A DNA stretch of 64,000 nt from Gnetum montanum (taxonomy: Eukaryota; Streptophyta; Gnetopsida; Gnetales; Gnetaceae): positions 951,147-1,015,146 of the forward strand of contig MNCI01004113.1 in assembly GCA_015680685.1 (NCBI GenBank), read 5' to 3'. The stretch's first letter is position 1. Every line of letters begins with the position of its first letter. A program made the position numbers and the translations under genes. The notes below the pieces were generated by a model, which was not told where the DNA came from, searched no databases, and worked only from the letters and a program-made list of their open reading frames with translations. Positions 9,390-20,959 of the stretch are shown one piece after another.

Positions 9390-10537
9390 AAATAAATTTA
9401 TGGTTAAAGATGAACTTCTATACAAAAAGAATTTTAGAGGGGTTTTGTTGGAATGTGTTTATAATGATCAAATCAATCTCATTTTAGAATAACTCCATGA
9501 TCATTCTAATTTATTTTATGTCTCCTAAGTTCACTATTCAACATATACTCAACTATAATTTTATTGGCCTAGTATGTACCAAGATATTAGTTCAAGGATT
9601 CAAAAATGTTACATATGTCAAATTCATGGATGGAAAATCAAAAAGGCTAGAGCTCCCTTAAAACTAATAATTGTGGATAGACCATTTTAGCAATGGCGCT
9701 TAGATTTTATTGGCACAATTACTCCTTTGAGAGCTAGACATAAGTTTATTCTTATAGCTAATGATTACTGTGCTAAATGGTCTAAAACAAAAGCTCTAAG
9801 AAAACGTTTAGCATCAAAAGTAATTAAATTCATGGAAGACCAGATTCTAAGCCATTATGGTCTACCTGAAGTGTTGGTATTTGATAGTGGACCTACTTTT
9901 AAATTTGAAAAAAATTTATAACATGGGCATTGAAAAAATCCATCTTTCTATTTTCTTCATTGAATTATTATCCTCAAAGAAATGGCTTAGCTGAATCTAC
10001 AAATAAAAAGCTTATTTCCTACATTAAAAAGTCAATGGATGGGAATCTAGGAAATTGAATCGATTACTTGCAATATGCATTATGGACCAACTGTATTAGA
10101 TTTAACAAGGATATTGGAACTTCAACTTATAACTTAATCTATGGTTTTCCTACAAGAGTTATGAACAAGATTATAAGTTCAACCTCAAATTTTGTACAAA
10201 AATATAGTGAGAAAACTGATAAAAATAGAAGTTTCATGACCTTGCTCATCAAAAGAGAAACCAAAATGGATAGGGCTAACAATAATTTATTAAAGAAAGC
10301 TTCTAAAGTCAAAAGGTGGTTCGATGAAAAAGCTTTGAAAAGGATTTTCAAAAGCAGTGATCTTGTATTATAATAAAATATGAAAAAGCCAAATAAATTT
10401 TTAGCAACATGGACTTGTCCATTTCAAATCAATAGACAATTATCAAAAGACACATACAAGTTATCCACATTAAGTGGAATGGAGTTGCAACTTCCATATA
10501 ATGTTTTACACATAAAACATTACTTTGGGCAATAGCC
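9390..10537 (+). pseudogene. int: Tat-like integrase, copy A
   Basis: The N-terminal zinc-binding segment is partly visible (LHDHSNL ... CYICQIHG). The catalytic core follows: QWRLDFIGTI, FILIANDYCAKWSKTKAL, GLPEVLVFDSGPTF, and a region around 9960-10020 where the last acidic residue would fall. The C-terminal part (MNKIISSTSNFVQKY ... VLHIKHYFGQ) ends at a stop near 10533. Several stops and frameshifts are present. Confidence 0.8.
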
Positions 10538-10860
10538 CACAATTTAAAATATATGTGTAAATTAATATATATATATATATATATAGTAAGATAATGATAA
10601 TAATAATATTGAGTATCCATAGTAGTAAGTAATAAGCTTATATATATATATATATCTAACCATAGCATATGTATATATATCCTATACATATGATTAGGCA
10701 AGTATATATGGTATAATAAAATATGTATTCATTAGAGTATTATTTTAAACATTAAATTCATATTTGATGTTTTCCTCAAAAAAGATTTCTATTTTTCTAT
10801 GTAAAAATGTTTCCAATAAAATTATTTTCTCAGCTAATGTGCAAAGAGAGGGGTAAAACA
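10538..10860 (+). other. 3' noncoding internal end with AT microsatellites and polypurine tract
   Basis: After the integrase stop there are TA dinucleotide runs (about 10565-10586 and 10639-10656) and AT-rich unique sequence. The purine tract AAAGAGAGGGG (10843-10853) is followed by TAAAACA and the LTR start TGTTG at 10861. This should prime plus-strand synthesis. The same tract precedes R3 at 43219-43229. The copy B equivalent of this region was split by insertion of G2. Confidence 0.7.
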
Positions 10861-11774
10861 TGTTGTCACATTTACATCATTTTTATGGAGCAGATTTTAT
10901 GAGATAAGATTAACAAATAAAATTGTCCAATTTAGCTTCTCAAAGATGATTAGAAAAAGAGAGTTAATTATTTATTTAAAATAGGGCAATGATGAAAAGT
11001 ATGATAGAAAAAGGTGTTAAAGGAAAATTGCTCTTTATATGCAAGGTGTGCACATTTTGAGTTCGTAATTCCAAAAGTATGAAATTAATGAAAGCTTAGT
11101 AAGGTGCTTCTAGCCTAAGCTATGAATAACTGCAATTTTCCAAGGTATAATGATGGAGGTGAAATTTGGGAATTAATTTGGAAATTGCAAAATAGTTCAT
11201 TTGCAATTGTATCTCCATTAATTTTTACATTATGTTAATTTAATTTCAATATAGTGGTAAATTGGATGTTTTAAAAAATGATAAAATAAAGTGGACAAAT
11301 TTGTGCATACAATTTCCCTAGAAATACATAAGAAACTCTATGGAAAACTGATGAATAATTCCATCACCTGAAAATCCATTGTTATGATGTACATTCATAC
11401 AATTCATTATGCCATATTTCAATCTATGGTAGTTTTGAAACAATAAAAAATTAAGTTAGAGAGTTAAGAATCCCAAATAAAACAAAGAAAAAGTATCCAG
11501 TTCAAGGGCTTAGCAACATTTGATAAACATTGGCAAAGCAAGACCATGATTTCAACACAAAATCAATTAGATTTTTGTTAAACGATGTTGAAAATGATTA
11601 ACAAAATTTCCTAAAAATTCATCGTTACTCCAAAAGAGAAACTCTTGCCACAGAAGAAATTACAGCAATACAAAATGCAGCAACAAACAAACAAAAATTC
11701 AAAATTTCTAGAAAAACTCAAGCCCTAACTAGGCAAAGAAGAAGATTTGTACTAAATTGGTGTTTTAGAGAAAA

Positions 11775-12390
11775 TGATCGTGCCAAACCTAGAGGCATTA
11801 GTAATTCGACATTAAAAAAAAAGGCCCTAAGGCAATGACTACCAAATATTGGAAAATTGCAGGGCATCAACACAGTGAAACCAGAACAAGGCCTGAATTT
11901 GCGATTTCTTCTCCAGGATGGAGGCAGTAGTTACAAAGCAACAACAAGCAGTAATGAGTGTGAAGACCAAGGGTGATGCTGATGAGAGTGCCATGCATGC
12001 CTTAACTATAGCAGCCCAAAAGTAGGGGATGCAGGACACACAAGGAATGTGCAGGATAGAGACAACATAGCAAGTGGCATGCTAGTCCGAAGACAAACAT
12101 CTACGCAAGGTCAATTAGATACAAACCACGTATATTAAGGCCACATCACCTTAATAACAATTTTATTTTAAAACAAAAGTAGATTATCACAAACAAAAAA
12201 AAGAGGTTTACAATTTCAAAATGGGTGAATTTATAATCATTTAATAAATATAACTCTACTTTTTGAGAATTAAAAATTTTCAATGGAAATTTTAAATAGA
12301 TCTCCTTGATATTTGCAAGGTTGTAATTGCCAAGAAAACACTTGCCAACAATGGTTTTATTGTCACATATTGGCCATTTCATGATCATTC
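11775..12390 (+). repeat. Internal duplicated block of R2, first copy
   Basis: The block from GCCAAACCTAGAGGCATTA through AAATATTGGAAAATTGCAGG, GTGAAACCAGAACA, TTATTTTAAAACAAAAG and ATTTGCAAGGTTGTAATTGCC recurs at 13632-14345. R3 carries it at about 44165-44830. The minus strand has a hydrophobic frame (SASPLVFTLITACCCFVTT) that is not open in the other copies. Confidence 0.7.
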
Positions 12391-12899
12391 CTAAAGAAAA
12401 TTTGATTCCTAATTTTATTCCAAAATTTAAGAACTAAAGAAAGGTTAACCAAAAAAGGTAGAAGATGGGTACCTTATCAAAATAAGAATGTAGAAGATGG
12501 GTACTAAGAATTGGCATAGTGATGCTGATAACTCATGAAGAAAACTAAATGGCACGGGAATGGGTGCATTAGGAGCAGGAACAACACATATCTAGTGAAA
12601 ATGTTTTACTAAATTAAAAAAAAAAAAAAAACTGTGACAGAGGTGGAGTAAAATCGATGATGCTCAGTACCCTGGATAGTGCATCACAGAGATGGTTGTT
12701 GCAGAATGCACGGCAATGGAGCCATCATAGAGCCATCATATTTAATTATTACAACAATATCATATACCAGGTGGTATATTTGACTAAGCTGAGGTCCTGA
12801 GTTTACCTTTCAAGGTACGACGGTTATTTGCATCTGTGTTTGAAACTGTTGCCTGCTGCCAAGCTAAGGCAGTTATCAACGATGCTGTCTGGCTCTCAG

Positions 12900-13430
12900 C
12901 TTGTTCAACCTCATCGACCATTACACAACACATCAATCCACGATGGATCCAACACGCAGAATAATTGTACGGCCCGCTGCTGAGCCTCATCGTAATGCCA
13001 CCCCGCCATGTGCTGCTTTGTTCTGCACTGCTTTGTTCTGCACTGCAGCTGCGTCACCTGTTTGCTTTGTGCGGCCACCCTTATTAATTACTGTCGCTGC
13101 TTTCATGTTTCATGTTTTGAATTTTTGCAGCGCTGCCTCCAACTCCAGCCAACCCTCCAACGCCTGACAGCACTTGCTAACCGCCGGATTGCCGCTCACC
13201 ACGTAGCACCATGCTCCATCTCCTTAAGCTTGACACGTGCCTGGGATTCTCAACGCGTAGCCTTTTGCACCTCGCCAGCCCACCGTTGCAGGTTGTTCAG
13301 AACTTTGTTTTCAGAAGAGAGTGTGAAAGGAAAAGCAGTATATGTCAGGATGAATGCGATGTGAATGATAGCTGCGTGAGCTTTACTGTGGATACTGTTA
13401 TCATTCTGACGGCATTAAAATAGTGGCTTT
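12900..13430 (+). other. GC-richer block inside giant LTR R2
   Basis: This stretch is clearly richer in C and G than the surrounding LTR. It contains two adjacent copies of GCTTTGTTCTGCACT (about 13015-13044) and a TTTTTGCAG splice-acceptor-like string before GCGCTGCCTCC. R3 has a shortened version (about 45390-45740). Both strands give short gene-like residues, proline-rich on the plus strand and CCQALEGWLELEAA on the minus. They cannot both be real and neither is open. It may be a captured host fragment, but I cannot name it. Confidence 0.35.
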
Positions 13431-13631
13431 CCCAGAAGAACTTATGCACTATTTGTGAGGCGTCTGCATCAGCGTTCTGTTACATATATTACTGCGGATA
13501 TATATTTGTTATGGAAACATATATTACTGCGGATACATATTTGTTATGGAATTCATTGTATTTAAGCATGGATATTTCATACTTTTGTAAGCATATATGG
13601 ATCAGCTTTTCTACTTTCTTGCAGCGTCCTA

Positions 13632-14345
13632 ATGCCAAACCTATAGGCATTAATTTGACTTTAAAAAAGGCCTTGAGCAATGGTTATAAAATATTGGAAA
13701 ATTGCAGGCTTAGGAATCCTAAATAAAAGGTATTCATCATGGCATTTTTCCATGGCAATGCCAGAAATTTGGAAGGCAGCTCCTCTCCTACAACCTGTGT
13801 ATGAGCTTCACTTTACAAGGGTTCACAAGGTTGCAAGGTGTCCACTTGGTGAAACCAGAACAGGGCCTCAATCTACGATTACGATTTCTTCTCCGCAATG
13901 GAAGTAAGCAGCACCAAACGATAATAAGTGTAGAGACCAACACCAACACCAATGGGAGTGCCATAACCATAGCAGCAAGATCCAGAAGCAAGGGAAGCAA
14001 GATACACAAGAAACACACTAGACATAACAATGGACATGACAGCCAGGCACATTAGATACAAACCATGTATATTAAGGTAACATGACGTTCATAAGAATTT
14101 TATTTTAAAACAAAAGCAAATTATCACCAAAAAAAACTAAGGTTTATTTAAATTACAAAAAACGGAAGATTTACAATTTCAAACTATCAGAATTTATAAT
14201 TATTTAATAAATATAATTTTACTTTTTCGAAATTGAAAATTTCCAATAAAAGTTATAATCTCTCGTGGAAGTTATAAATAGATCTCTTTGATATTTGTAA
14301 GGTTGTAATTGCTAAGACAACACTTGCCAACTATGGCTTATTTTT
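13632..14345 (+). repeat. Internal duplicated block of R2, second copy
   Basis: Second member of the pair starting at 11775, offset by about 1.86 kb. It is slightly longer, with extra sequence after GGAAAATTGCAGG. In R3 the matching position is replaced by another segment (45960-46727), so the duplication predates or accompanied divergence of the two LTRs. Confidence 0.68.
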
Positions 14346-14444
14346 CTTATAGAAGTTATAACTTCTTAAGGAAGTTAGCAAAAAATTTCCTAGATATTTG
14401 TAATTTCATTAACTTCTCATAATTATTGTAATTACCCTAAGATC

Positions 14445-14455
14445 ACTATAAAAGG
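14445..14455 (+). promoter_or_regulatory. TATA box of giant LTR R2
   Basis: ACTATAAAAGG stands upstream of CCTTCAAAGGTAGAATTAAAGGGAGAG, a leader-like segment. R3 has the same string at 46838-46848. This places transcription start in the last about 1.1 kb of the LTR. Inferred from sequence alone. Confidence 0.55.
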
Positions 14456-15616
14456 ACCTTCAAAGGTAGAATTAAAGGGAGAGATTTGGGGAAAAAGAAA
14501 CTTTGAAGAATATTGAAGATTTCTTGTAAAGCATGGCTTGTTAAAGATATCAATTCAGCTACTTTCTTATACTCCTGTGAGTTTATTCCTTCCCAATTGG
14601 TTTTAGTTACTTAGCTAATGTTCTAGTAGTATCATGATTGGCATTTAATTTTGAGATTTTTCTAAGTTTCTTTTATAGCTCTGTTTTTGCACAATATTAG
14701 AGTTCTATTAAGGTTTGTCATATAAGAGCTTATGTTTTAGAAAAACATCTTGAGCAATTTAATAATAATGTCGTGTAGAAATTATTTGTTTGAGTTTTGG
14801 GAATCTAGAAAATCTTTGATATTTTGAGATGACTAAAATAGTTTTACTGTTTTAAAGAATATTACCTTAGTATTTCAATCCTAAATTTATGAAATTTTTT
14901 TTGAAAACTCTGTTGAATGTAATTCTTGACAACTATTAACTAGTCAAAATAGAAACATGTACTTTGTCATTTACGTAGCATTTTTGGTAGTGTAATAAAA
15001 TTATCATTCATGAAATTACTTGTTGAGCTCAAAGGGTTTGGACAATTCGTAGTTAGATTGAATTGGAAGAGGTTTATTGTGAAGTGTTTCTTCATGTCAA
15101 TTTATCTTTCTTAAATGTTTGAGATGCCATACAAATCTACTTATGTTTCTTTTCTCTTTCTAAGTTCATTGAATCTTGTTCTATTTCTAGTTTTTTTGTG
15201 GAATTTTCTTTCTAGGGAAAATTAGGAGTACATTAGCAAAATTGTGCTCAAATATTTTGTAAAATTTTATTTGTTATAAGTAGTGTACTATTGGAACTAT
15301 ATAGACTAAGTGATTGGATAAAATAGGAACCTTTAACAACTCACAATATTTAACAAAGTTAGCTAAATTTCTTTTATGATAGCCAATTACAGTTTCATAC
15401 ACAACCCAACCATTTTAACATTCACAATAGCAAACACATACTCACATTTAGTTTGTTTCATAACCACTAAGTCTATTTGGAGATATATGGGCCTTGGTAT
15501 TGCTAGAGACTAGCAAGCATCTAAACCCTATTTGAAGAACACCTTTGCATCCCGTGACCCGCAAAGTCACAAGATTAGAGACCCACAATGTTGGCAGTCC
15601 CAAATAGTCACCAATA

Positions 15617-15813
15617 GTTCTTTTGGCACTAGGAGGGCAGGAAAATTTATCACCTAAGTTCATAAGTTAACAACTTATTACATTCAAAGAGCCTAATAGT
15701 CCTAGCACACCAACAGTTCTTTTTACGCTAGAAGAAGAGTAGAACATTTTCCATCTAAGTTCATAAGATTGATAGTCCTAACACACCAACAATTCTTTTT
15801 GTTGCTAGGAGGG
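15617..15813 (+). other. Leader of internal B with three primer-site-like modules
   Basis: GTTCTTTTGGCACTAGGAGG (15617) follows the R2 end. Related modules lie at about 15715 and 15790, matching the three in internal A. The solo LTR S1 interrupts it at 15814. Internal A shows the uninterrupted order GTTAGGAGCACTTAAG, confirming the insertion. Confidence 0.5.
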
Positions 15814-16610
15814 TGATGAGTGGCGAGGTACCCCTACACTCAACCATACGAATACGAGCGTCTCACGCACAATCTACTCAAACTCCAAGGACTAAGTGCT
15901 TACGCACCTTAATGGAACATGTAAGGTTAATCAATTGTTATCTTCCCAAGCTTACTTGTATTGTCACGATTGTATGGTTAAGTAAGCTTGAGGTGTATGA
16001 TTTTTATATCTTTTTTCTTTTTAATGTCTATGCTAATAGGGAAAGGTAAAGAGAACTAAATGACTAACTTTCATTTACTATTTACTAACTAAGTTCTAAT
16101 TGTCCTAGCACCAGTATCCATTCCCACTTGCTGCACACACCCTAAACCAGTGCAATGCTATTGGGATTACCAAACACTACTCATTACTGGGTTACCAAGC
16201 ATTACACACGTGCTTGAAGCGGTCATATGAAATGCACTTAACTAGGAGAGTCAAGGGTTGAGAGAGATTAATTATCTAGGAAAGCATTTAAATATTTAAC
16301 AATAATTAAATCCTATTTAGCTTAGTCCATATACTACAAGGTTTATCAGAAAGTTCGTCTTTATTGTCGTACATAAATATGTGCTCAGGTACAATTTGCT
16401 TGAATAAAGATCTGTTCACTTTGAGACTCCTACTGTGGGCACATGGAAATTATTCTAACTCTGGAATGGTAGAACTACAATAGTTTAGCTAAGCAGCTAA
16501 CTCTAGATGTGTGAACAAACGAAAGCTGCCTCTTATTTATAGATGTTGTGGCAGGCCGCAATATTGCGTACATGATATCGTGGGGGCGGACGCAATATCA
16601 CGGCTCATCA
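15814..16610 (-). repeat. S1: solo Athila-type LTR (797 bp)
   Basis: The plus strand starts TGATGAGTGGCGAGGTACCCCT and ends GGCTCATCA, the same ends and orientation as the G1 LTR. No internal region is attached, and Tat leader sequence resumes at once. Flanking bases are GAGGG and AAGGG, a 5-base duplication with one difference. A TATA box (minus CTATAAATAAG, about 16531-16541) and decayed GATATC repeats (16555-16600) are present. It is the remnant of a full element lost by LTR-LTR recombination. Confidence 0.85.
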
Positions 16611-16665
16611 AAGGGCTTAAGAAATTAGATACTATTTTTAGTTAATGACTGAATAGACTAATAGT

Positions 16666-17208
16666 TTGAAATATTTCAAAGGTTATAGAGAATTTTCTAA
16701 TTATAAGACTAATTACACATTAGAGGAAAAAAATAAGGTTCTTGAGTTTGGAATAAGTAGTGGAGTAAAGACCAGAAGGATAATAAGATCACCCTTCTAT
16801 TTGATTTTATTAATCTATAAGAGAAGGACAAAAAAATATAAAAGTTCAACAATCAAAATAAATTCTAATAGGATGGCAAATCTTTGGCAAAGAGTTACAC
16901 CATTAGGTTTTCAAAACTATAATGATATTCCTAAGGTAGTTTACAAACATTTTCCTAAGCCTTTTATTCCTAGAAAAGCTTACTTAGCTAAAGAATACAT
17001 GCACTTGTTTAAGTTAGCTTTAGCTCATGAAAATATTCAACACCAAGATCAAGCTTGTAGGTTATTTATAGTAAATTTAAAGGATCTGGCTAAAATTTGG
17101 TATTCAAACTTACCAAGCAACAGTATCACAAGTTGGGATGATATGAAAATTCCTTTCTTGATCCACTTTGGCAATCAATTCGATCAAAAAAATTGTATTA
17201 TGGGCTAG
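16666..17208 (+). pseudogene. gag: Tat-like leader frame and Gag, copy B
   Basis: A 180-codon frame runs from the leader into Gag. The probable Gag start is the internal Met before ANLWQRVTPLGFQNYND (16873). The Gag core is LFKLALAHENIQHQDQACRLF, AKIWYSNLPSNSITSWDDM and FLIHFGNQF. A small deletion near 17190 shifts the frame relative to copy A. Copy B keeps ATG where copy A has GTG. Confidence 0.78.
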
Positions 17209-18217
17209 TACAAGCTAAACAAGGAGATAAATAGTCAATTAGGAATTTCAATACTAAGTTTCAATGAATTTGTGGGCTTTTTCAAAGACAATGTAGACCA
17301 TCAGACGAAATGCATAGAGATACTTATCTTAAAGCTATGAATCCCAATATTTCAATTTGATTAAGAAGAACTCCAAACTTGATAACACTAAATGACTACT
17401 TTAGTAAAGCTATATAGTTAGAAAAACAACTAAACTTGAACAATGAAGAGATTATCACAACTCAAAGAAGAGGAGAAACGATAATGATTCCTATGCAAGA
17501 TTTTGCTCAACTTAAAGCATTACCAAGGCCATCTCGTGTTAAGATAGAGTAAGAGTCTAAAAAAAAGAATCTAAAAAGGATAGTTAATGAGAGACTTTTC
17601 CCAAAAAGTAGTGAAACTAGAAAAAGCTTTGGTAAGAGTTAAAATGAAGGAAGAAAAAAAATAGAAAATATAAGCATCAAGATACTAAGTTAGTAGAATA
17701 TGAGCATGAAAATGATCTTGCTATGTTTAAATTCCTTGACATTGAATCAAATACTAAGCTATCTAGTGTTCATTATGTAAGAAATCTTCTAATAGTAGAT
17801 CTAGTGATACATCTTCCCTATCAAGTTCTAAAGAGGATATATCATCAGATGAAGAGTGTAATAACAATGCACAAAGTGGATATAATCTATGATCAAAAAA
17901 AAATATTAACTACTTCCAAGCCTCCAAATGTCATTACTAGTCCATCCACTAAGACAAAGGCTTTTGAAACAAGTAGAAGAGAGAAAAATAAAAGTAAAGA
18001 AGATTAAGTAGAGCAAAGTATTCAAGATCAAACTTCTAATAAATGGATGAAGAAACTAGGCCTTTATGGAGATGGAGAATATGATCTAGTTGAAGATCTA
18101 AAATATGTTAAGGCCAATATTAGCATATATTAATTGTTACAAGTATGAAATTAGCAAAGAAAAGCATTAGAGCTTATTAAAGATAAAAGGAGAATTAAAG
18201 AATCAGAGTGAAGCTAT
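17209..18217 (+). pseudogene. Rest of Tat-like Gag and linker, copy B
   Basis: The sequence is colinear with 5640-6640 of copy A but full of stops. One open stretch (17723-18007) encodes a lysine-rich segment ending SRREKNKSKED, which is also recognisable in copy A. No zinc knuckle was found. Confidence 0.55.
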
Positions 18218-18511
18218 GTGTCTAACATTGATAAGACAATGAAAGCTAGCTATGATTGTACTCTTGATAAAGAAGCTCCTCCTTTTCTTTTGACAATGAA
18301 GTTAAAGAATAAATATTTGCACAATTTTTTGGTTGATTATGGAGCTACATCTACTATTATGTCATTGTCTATATGCAAAAAACTTGGTTTAACTCCTAAA
18401 AAATATAATAAAAAGATTGTTCAAGTGGAAAAGAGTAGAGTGAAGATTGTCAATCAATTACCCATTTTTCTATTAAAAATTGCTTCTAAACCTCGTATAA
18501 AAGTAGAGTAA
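18218..18511 (+). pseudogene. pro: Tat-like aspartic protease, copy B
   Basis: The frame of 97 codons contains LVDYGATSTIMSLSICKKLGL, the protease active-site block with Tyr replacing the usual Ser or Thr. Residues around it closely match copy A. It ends at a stop after KPRIKVE. Confidence 0.72.
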
Positions 18512-18793
18512 CTATCCAAGTAGAAAATATACCAAACTCACATAGTCTTTTGTTGAGTGGAAGGTGGAGTAAGAATTTCTCTAGTTACATATTGACAAAT
18601 TATTCACATTTGTGGCTACCTTGGAAAGGGGAACCAAATCAAATATAAAAAAATAGTGACTTTTTGATGATTAAGAACATTACTTCTAATGGGAAAAACA
18701 AATTTTATCAAACAAAGGCCTTAGAAACTAAAATTTTCACATTTCAAGAAATTTATAACTTGGAGAAAGAAGAATCTTAGGATGAGGGAAAAT

Positions 18794-19293
18794 GGGAACT
18801 ATACTTTGATGGTTCTTGTAACTCCAAAGATGCAGGAGATGTAGTTCTAGTAAAAGATAACTTTCAAAAAATATTCAAGGCAATTCATCTATCTTTCCCT
18901 TATATTAACAATAAGGTTGAATATGAAGCTCTAAGTATTGGAATTAAAACAGCATTGGAAATGGAAATCAAACTAATCACCATAAAATGAGATTCAAGAT
19001 TGATCTATAAACAAGTCAAAGGTAATTATGTAGTCAAAAGTTCATTCATACAACCTTATAAATAGCTTGTCTAAAAAAATTTGGATCATCTTCATCACTA
19101 TGAAATAGAACATCTAGGTAGGAAGGATAATTATATATCAAATGACTTAGTCAAAGGAGCTTCATCATTAGGTGCGAAAGGGATAGAAAGTTATGGAGGT
19201 GTAAGAATCAAGAACAAACATCAACCATCAGTACCAAATAATGTAAAGCATTTACAAGTATTTGAAGATGATGAACAATTCTTAGGTTCTTAA
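18794..19293 (+). pseudogene. Additional (archaeal-type) RNase H domain, copy B
   Basis: Colinear with copy A: ELYFDGSCNSKDAGD, VEYEALSIGIKTALEM, then a stop just before DSRLIYKQVKGN, then YEIEHLGRKDNYISNDLVK. Again it sits between protease and RT, so this order belongs to the element and is not a rearrangement of one copy. Confidence 0.78.
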
Positions 19294-19370
19294 GGAATAA
19301 GCAGGAATTTGAAAGTAAAATCATACCTAAAACAACGTCAAGGTTTAAGACAAATTCCATTCCCAAAAAG

Positions 19371-20597
19371 GTGATTAACTGTGAACATGAGTTTAGCAAA
19401 AATTTACTTACCAGAAAAGATATACAAAATCCAAATGATCGACCTTATGAAGCAGTGAATTTTGAATCTACTAAGATACCAAAAATGTTAAATGTCTCAA
19501 AGGAAAAGGGTTCAATCTTCAAGAAAAATTTATTATTACCTCTAAAATCTAATTTGAAAATTTTTTCTTGGTCTTATGATAATCTTAAAGTGTTTAGACT
19601 AGATGTGATGGCACATAAAATTCCTTTGGCAAATGATTATAAGACAAGTAAATAAAAATAAATTAAATTAAATCCATAATTTGAGCCAGCCATGGAAGCT
19701 AAGATCAAGAAGTTATTGCAAGCTCCAATCATATATCCAATCTGATATTCGACATGGCTTACTAACCTTGTTCCAGTGAGGAAGAAGAATGGTGATATTA
19801 GACTTTGTGTGGATTTTAGGATTTTGAATAAAGCCTCTAAAAAATATAAATACCTACTTACTAAAATTGATAAAATGTTGATCAAAGCATCAAGATGTCA
19901 AGTATACTCCATCCTAGATGTTTTTTCAAGTTATAATCAGTTTATGGTAAATAAGAGTGACAGATATAAGACAGCATTTATCACTAAGTGGGGAATTTTT
20001 TCTTACCAAAGAATACCATTTGAATTATCAAATGCCAAAGATACTTTTCAAAGAGCAATTGATTTAGCCTTTAAAGGTTTAATAGGTGAGTTCGTTTTTG
20101 TTTATTTGGATGATATCACCGTCTTTTCAAAAAGGAAGGAAGATCATATTAATCATCTTCAACAAGTTTTTAATAGATGTTATGAGTATGGTATTTCATT
20201 AAATCCTACAAAATGTATCTTTGGGGTTAACCCTGAAAGTTTACTAGGCCACATGATGTATCAAGAAGGAATTTCTATAGATAGCTCCCAAATTCACGTA
20301 GTACAGAATATTGAGCATCCTACAAGTAAAAAGTCTCTTAGATCTTTCTTTGGAAAGATAAATTTTATTAAGAAATTTATCCTTGGATTCACTAAAATTA
20401 CTAAACCTTTGATGCATATGCTCAAGAAAGATATCCCAGTAAGGAAAACACTAGAATCAAAGAAAGCTTTAGCAGAAATTAAAATAGCCATCCAAGAAGC
20501 TCTATACTTGCTAAAACCAAACTTGAAAGAAGATTTTTGGTTATATGCTCTTTCTTCAAATGATTCAATTATTGTTGTTTTATCTCAAAAAGATTAA
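19371..20597 (+). pseudogene. rt: Tat-like reverse transcriptase, copy B
   Basis: The pre-RT segment is at 19371-19655. A long open stretch of 273 codons follows (19776-20597). It includes MRKKNGDIRLCVDFR, SILDVFSSYNQFMVNKSDRY, KTAFITKWGIFSYQRIPFE, FVFVYLDDITVFSKRKEDH and SLRSFFGKINFIKKFI, the full palm and thumb with the YLDD motif, running into the RNase H start. It is the best-preserved enzyme segment in the array. Upstream stops mean the polyprotein is not whole. Confidence 0.87.
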
Positions 20598-20935
20598 TGT
20601 CAAGATGAACTGATTGGATTTTTTTGGTATCAATTGAAAAATTAGAGCTAAATTATTAAAACTTAGAGAAACAAGCATTTGCAGTCATTAAAGCACCTTA
20701 ACATTTCAAATATTATTTGGAAGGCTCATTAGTAAATATTATGCTAATAAAGCCTACAATTAAACAATTTTTAGCTCAAAATGAAATTGGACTGAAAAGA
20801 GTGAAATGTCTTATAAAACTTCAAGGTTTCATATTTTCATTAGAGATATGCAAAACCATTAAAGGAATGTGATTAGCCAAGTTAATGACTAGAGAAGATG
20901 AAGTGTGTATGCTTACGACTCATGAATACACAAAG
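20598..20935 (+). pseudogene. rnh: RT-linked RNase H and connection, copy B
   Basis: Continues from the RT frame after a stop: LNY-type segment, YYLEGSLVNIMLIKPTIKQF, then the decayed equivalent of KIIKGMGLAKLMA. Frequent stops. Colinear with copy A. Confidence 0.65.
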
Positions 20936-20959
20936 GTTCTAGACAACCAAACTACAAAT

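Larger units (their letters stand above)
10861..15616 (+). repeat. R2: complete giant Tat-type LTR (about 4756 bp)
   Basis: Starts TGTTGTCACATTT after the purine tract and ends CACCAATA before the leader of internal B. R3 (4773 bp) is the same sequence with rearrangements. It is AT-rich, with a GC-richer block (12940-13330), a long internal duplication and a TATA box near 14445. The open frames in it, on both strands, are short and not conserved between R2 and R3, so I treat it as noncoding. LTRs of about 5 kb are known in Tat/Ogre elements. Confidence 0.78.

Noticed and set aside
10560-10720. Matrix attachment or replication origin in the TA-rich stretch
   Set aside because: Simple TA microsatellite at the 3' end of an internal region; nothing specific supports more.
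11839-12039. Hydrophobic minus-strand frame resembling a membrane protein
   Set aside because: The duplicated blocks at 13632 and 44165 do not keep the frame open, and no family is recognised.
13120-13330. Hybrid proline-rich protein gene fragment
   Set aside because: Plus strand is proline-rich and minus strand gives CCQALEGWLELEAA, both resembling parts of such proteins. Both cannot be true, and neither is open in R3.
13788-14061. Two hydrophobic minus-strand frames in the second duplicated block
   Set aside because: Overlapping frames of the same DNA; low-complexity ACC/CAA repeats explain the hydrophobic residues on the other strand.
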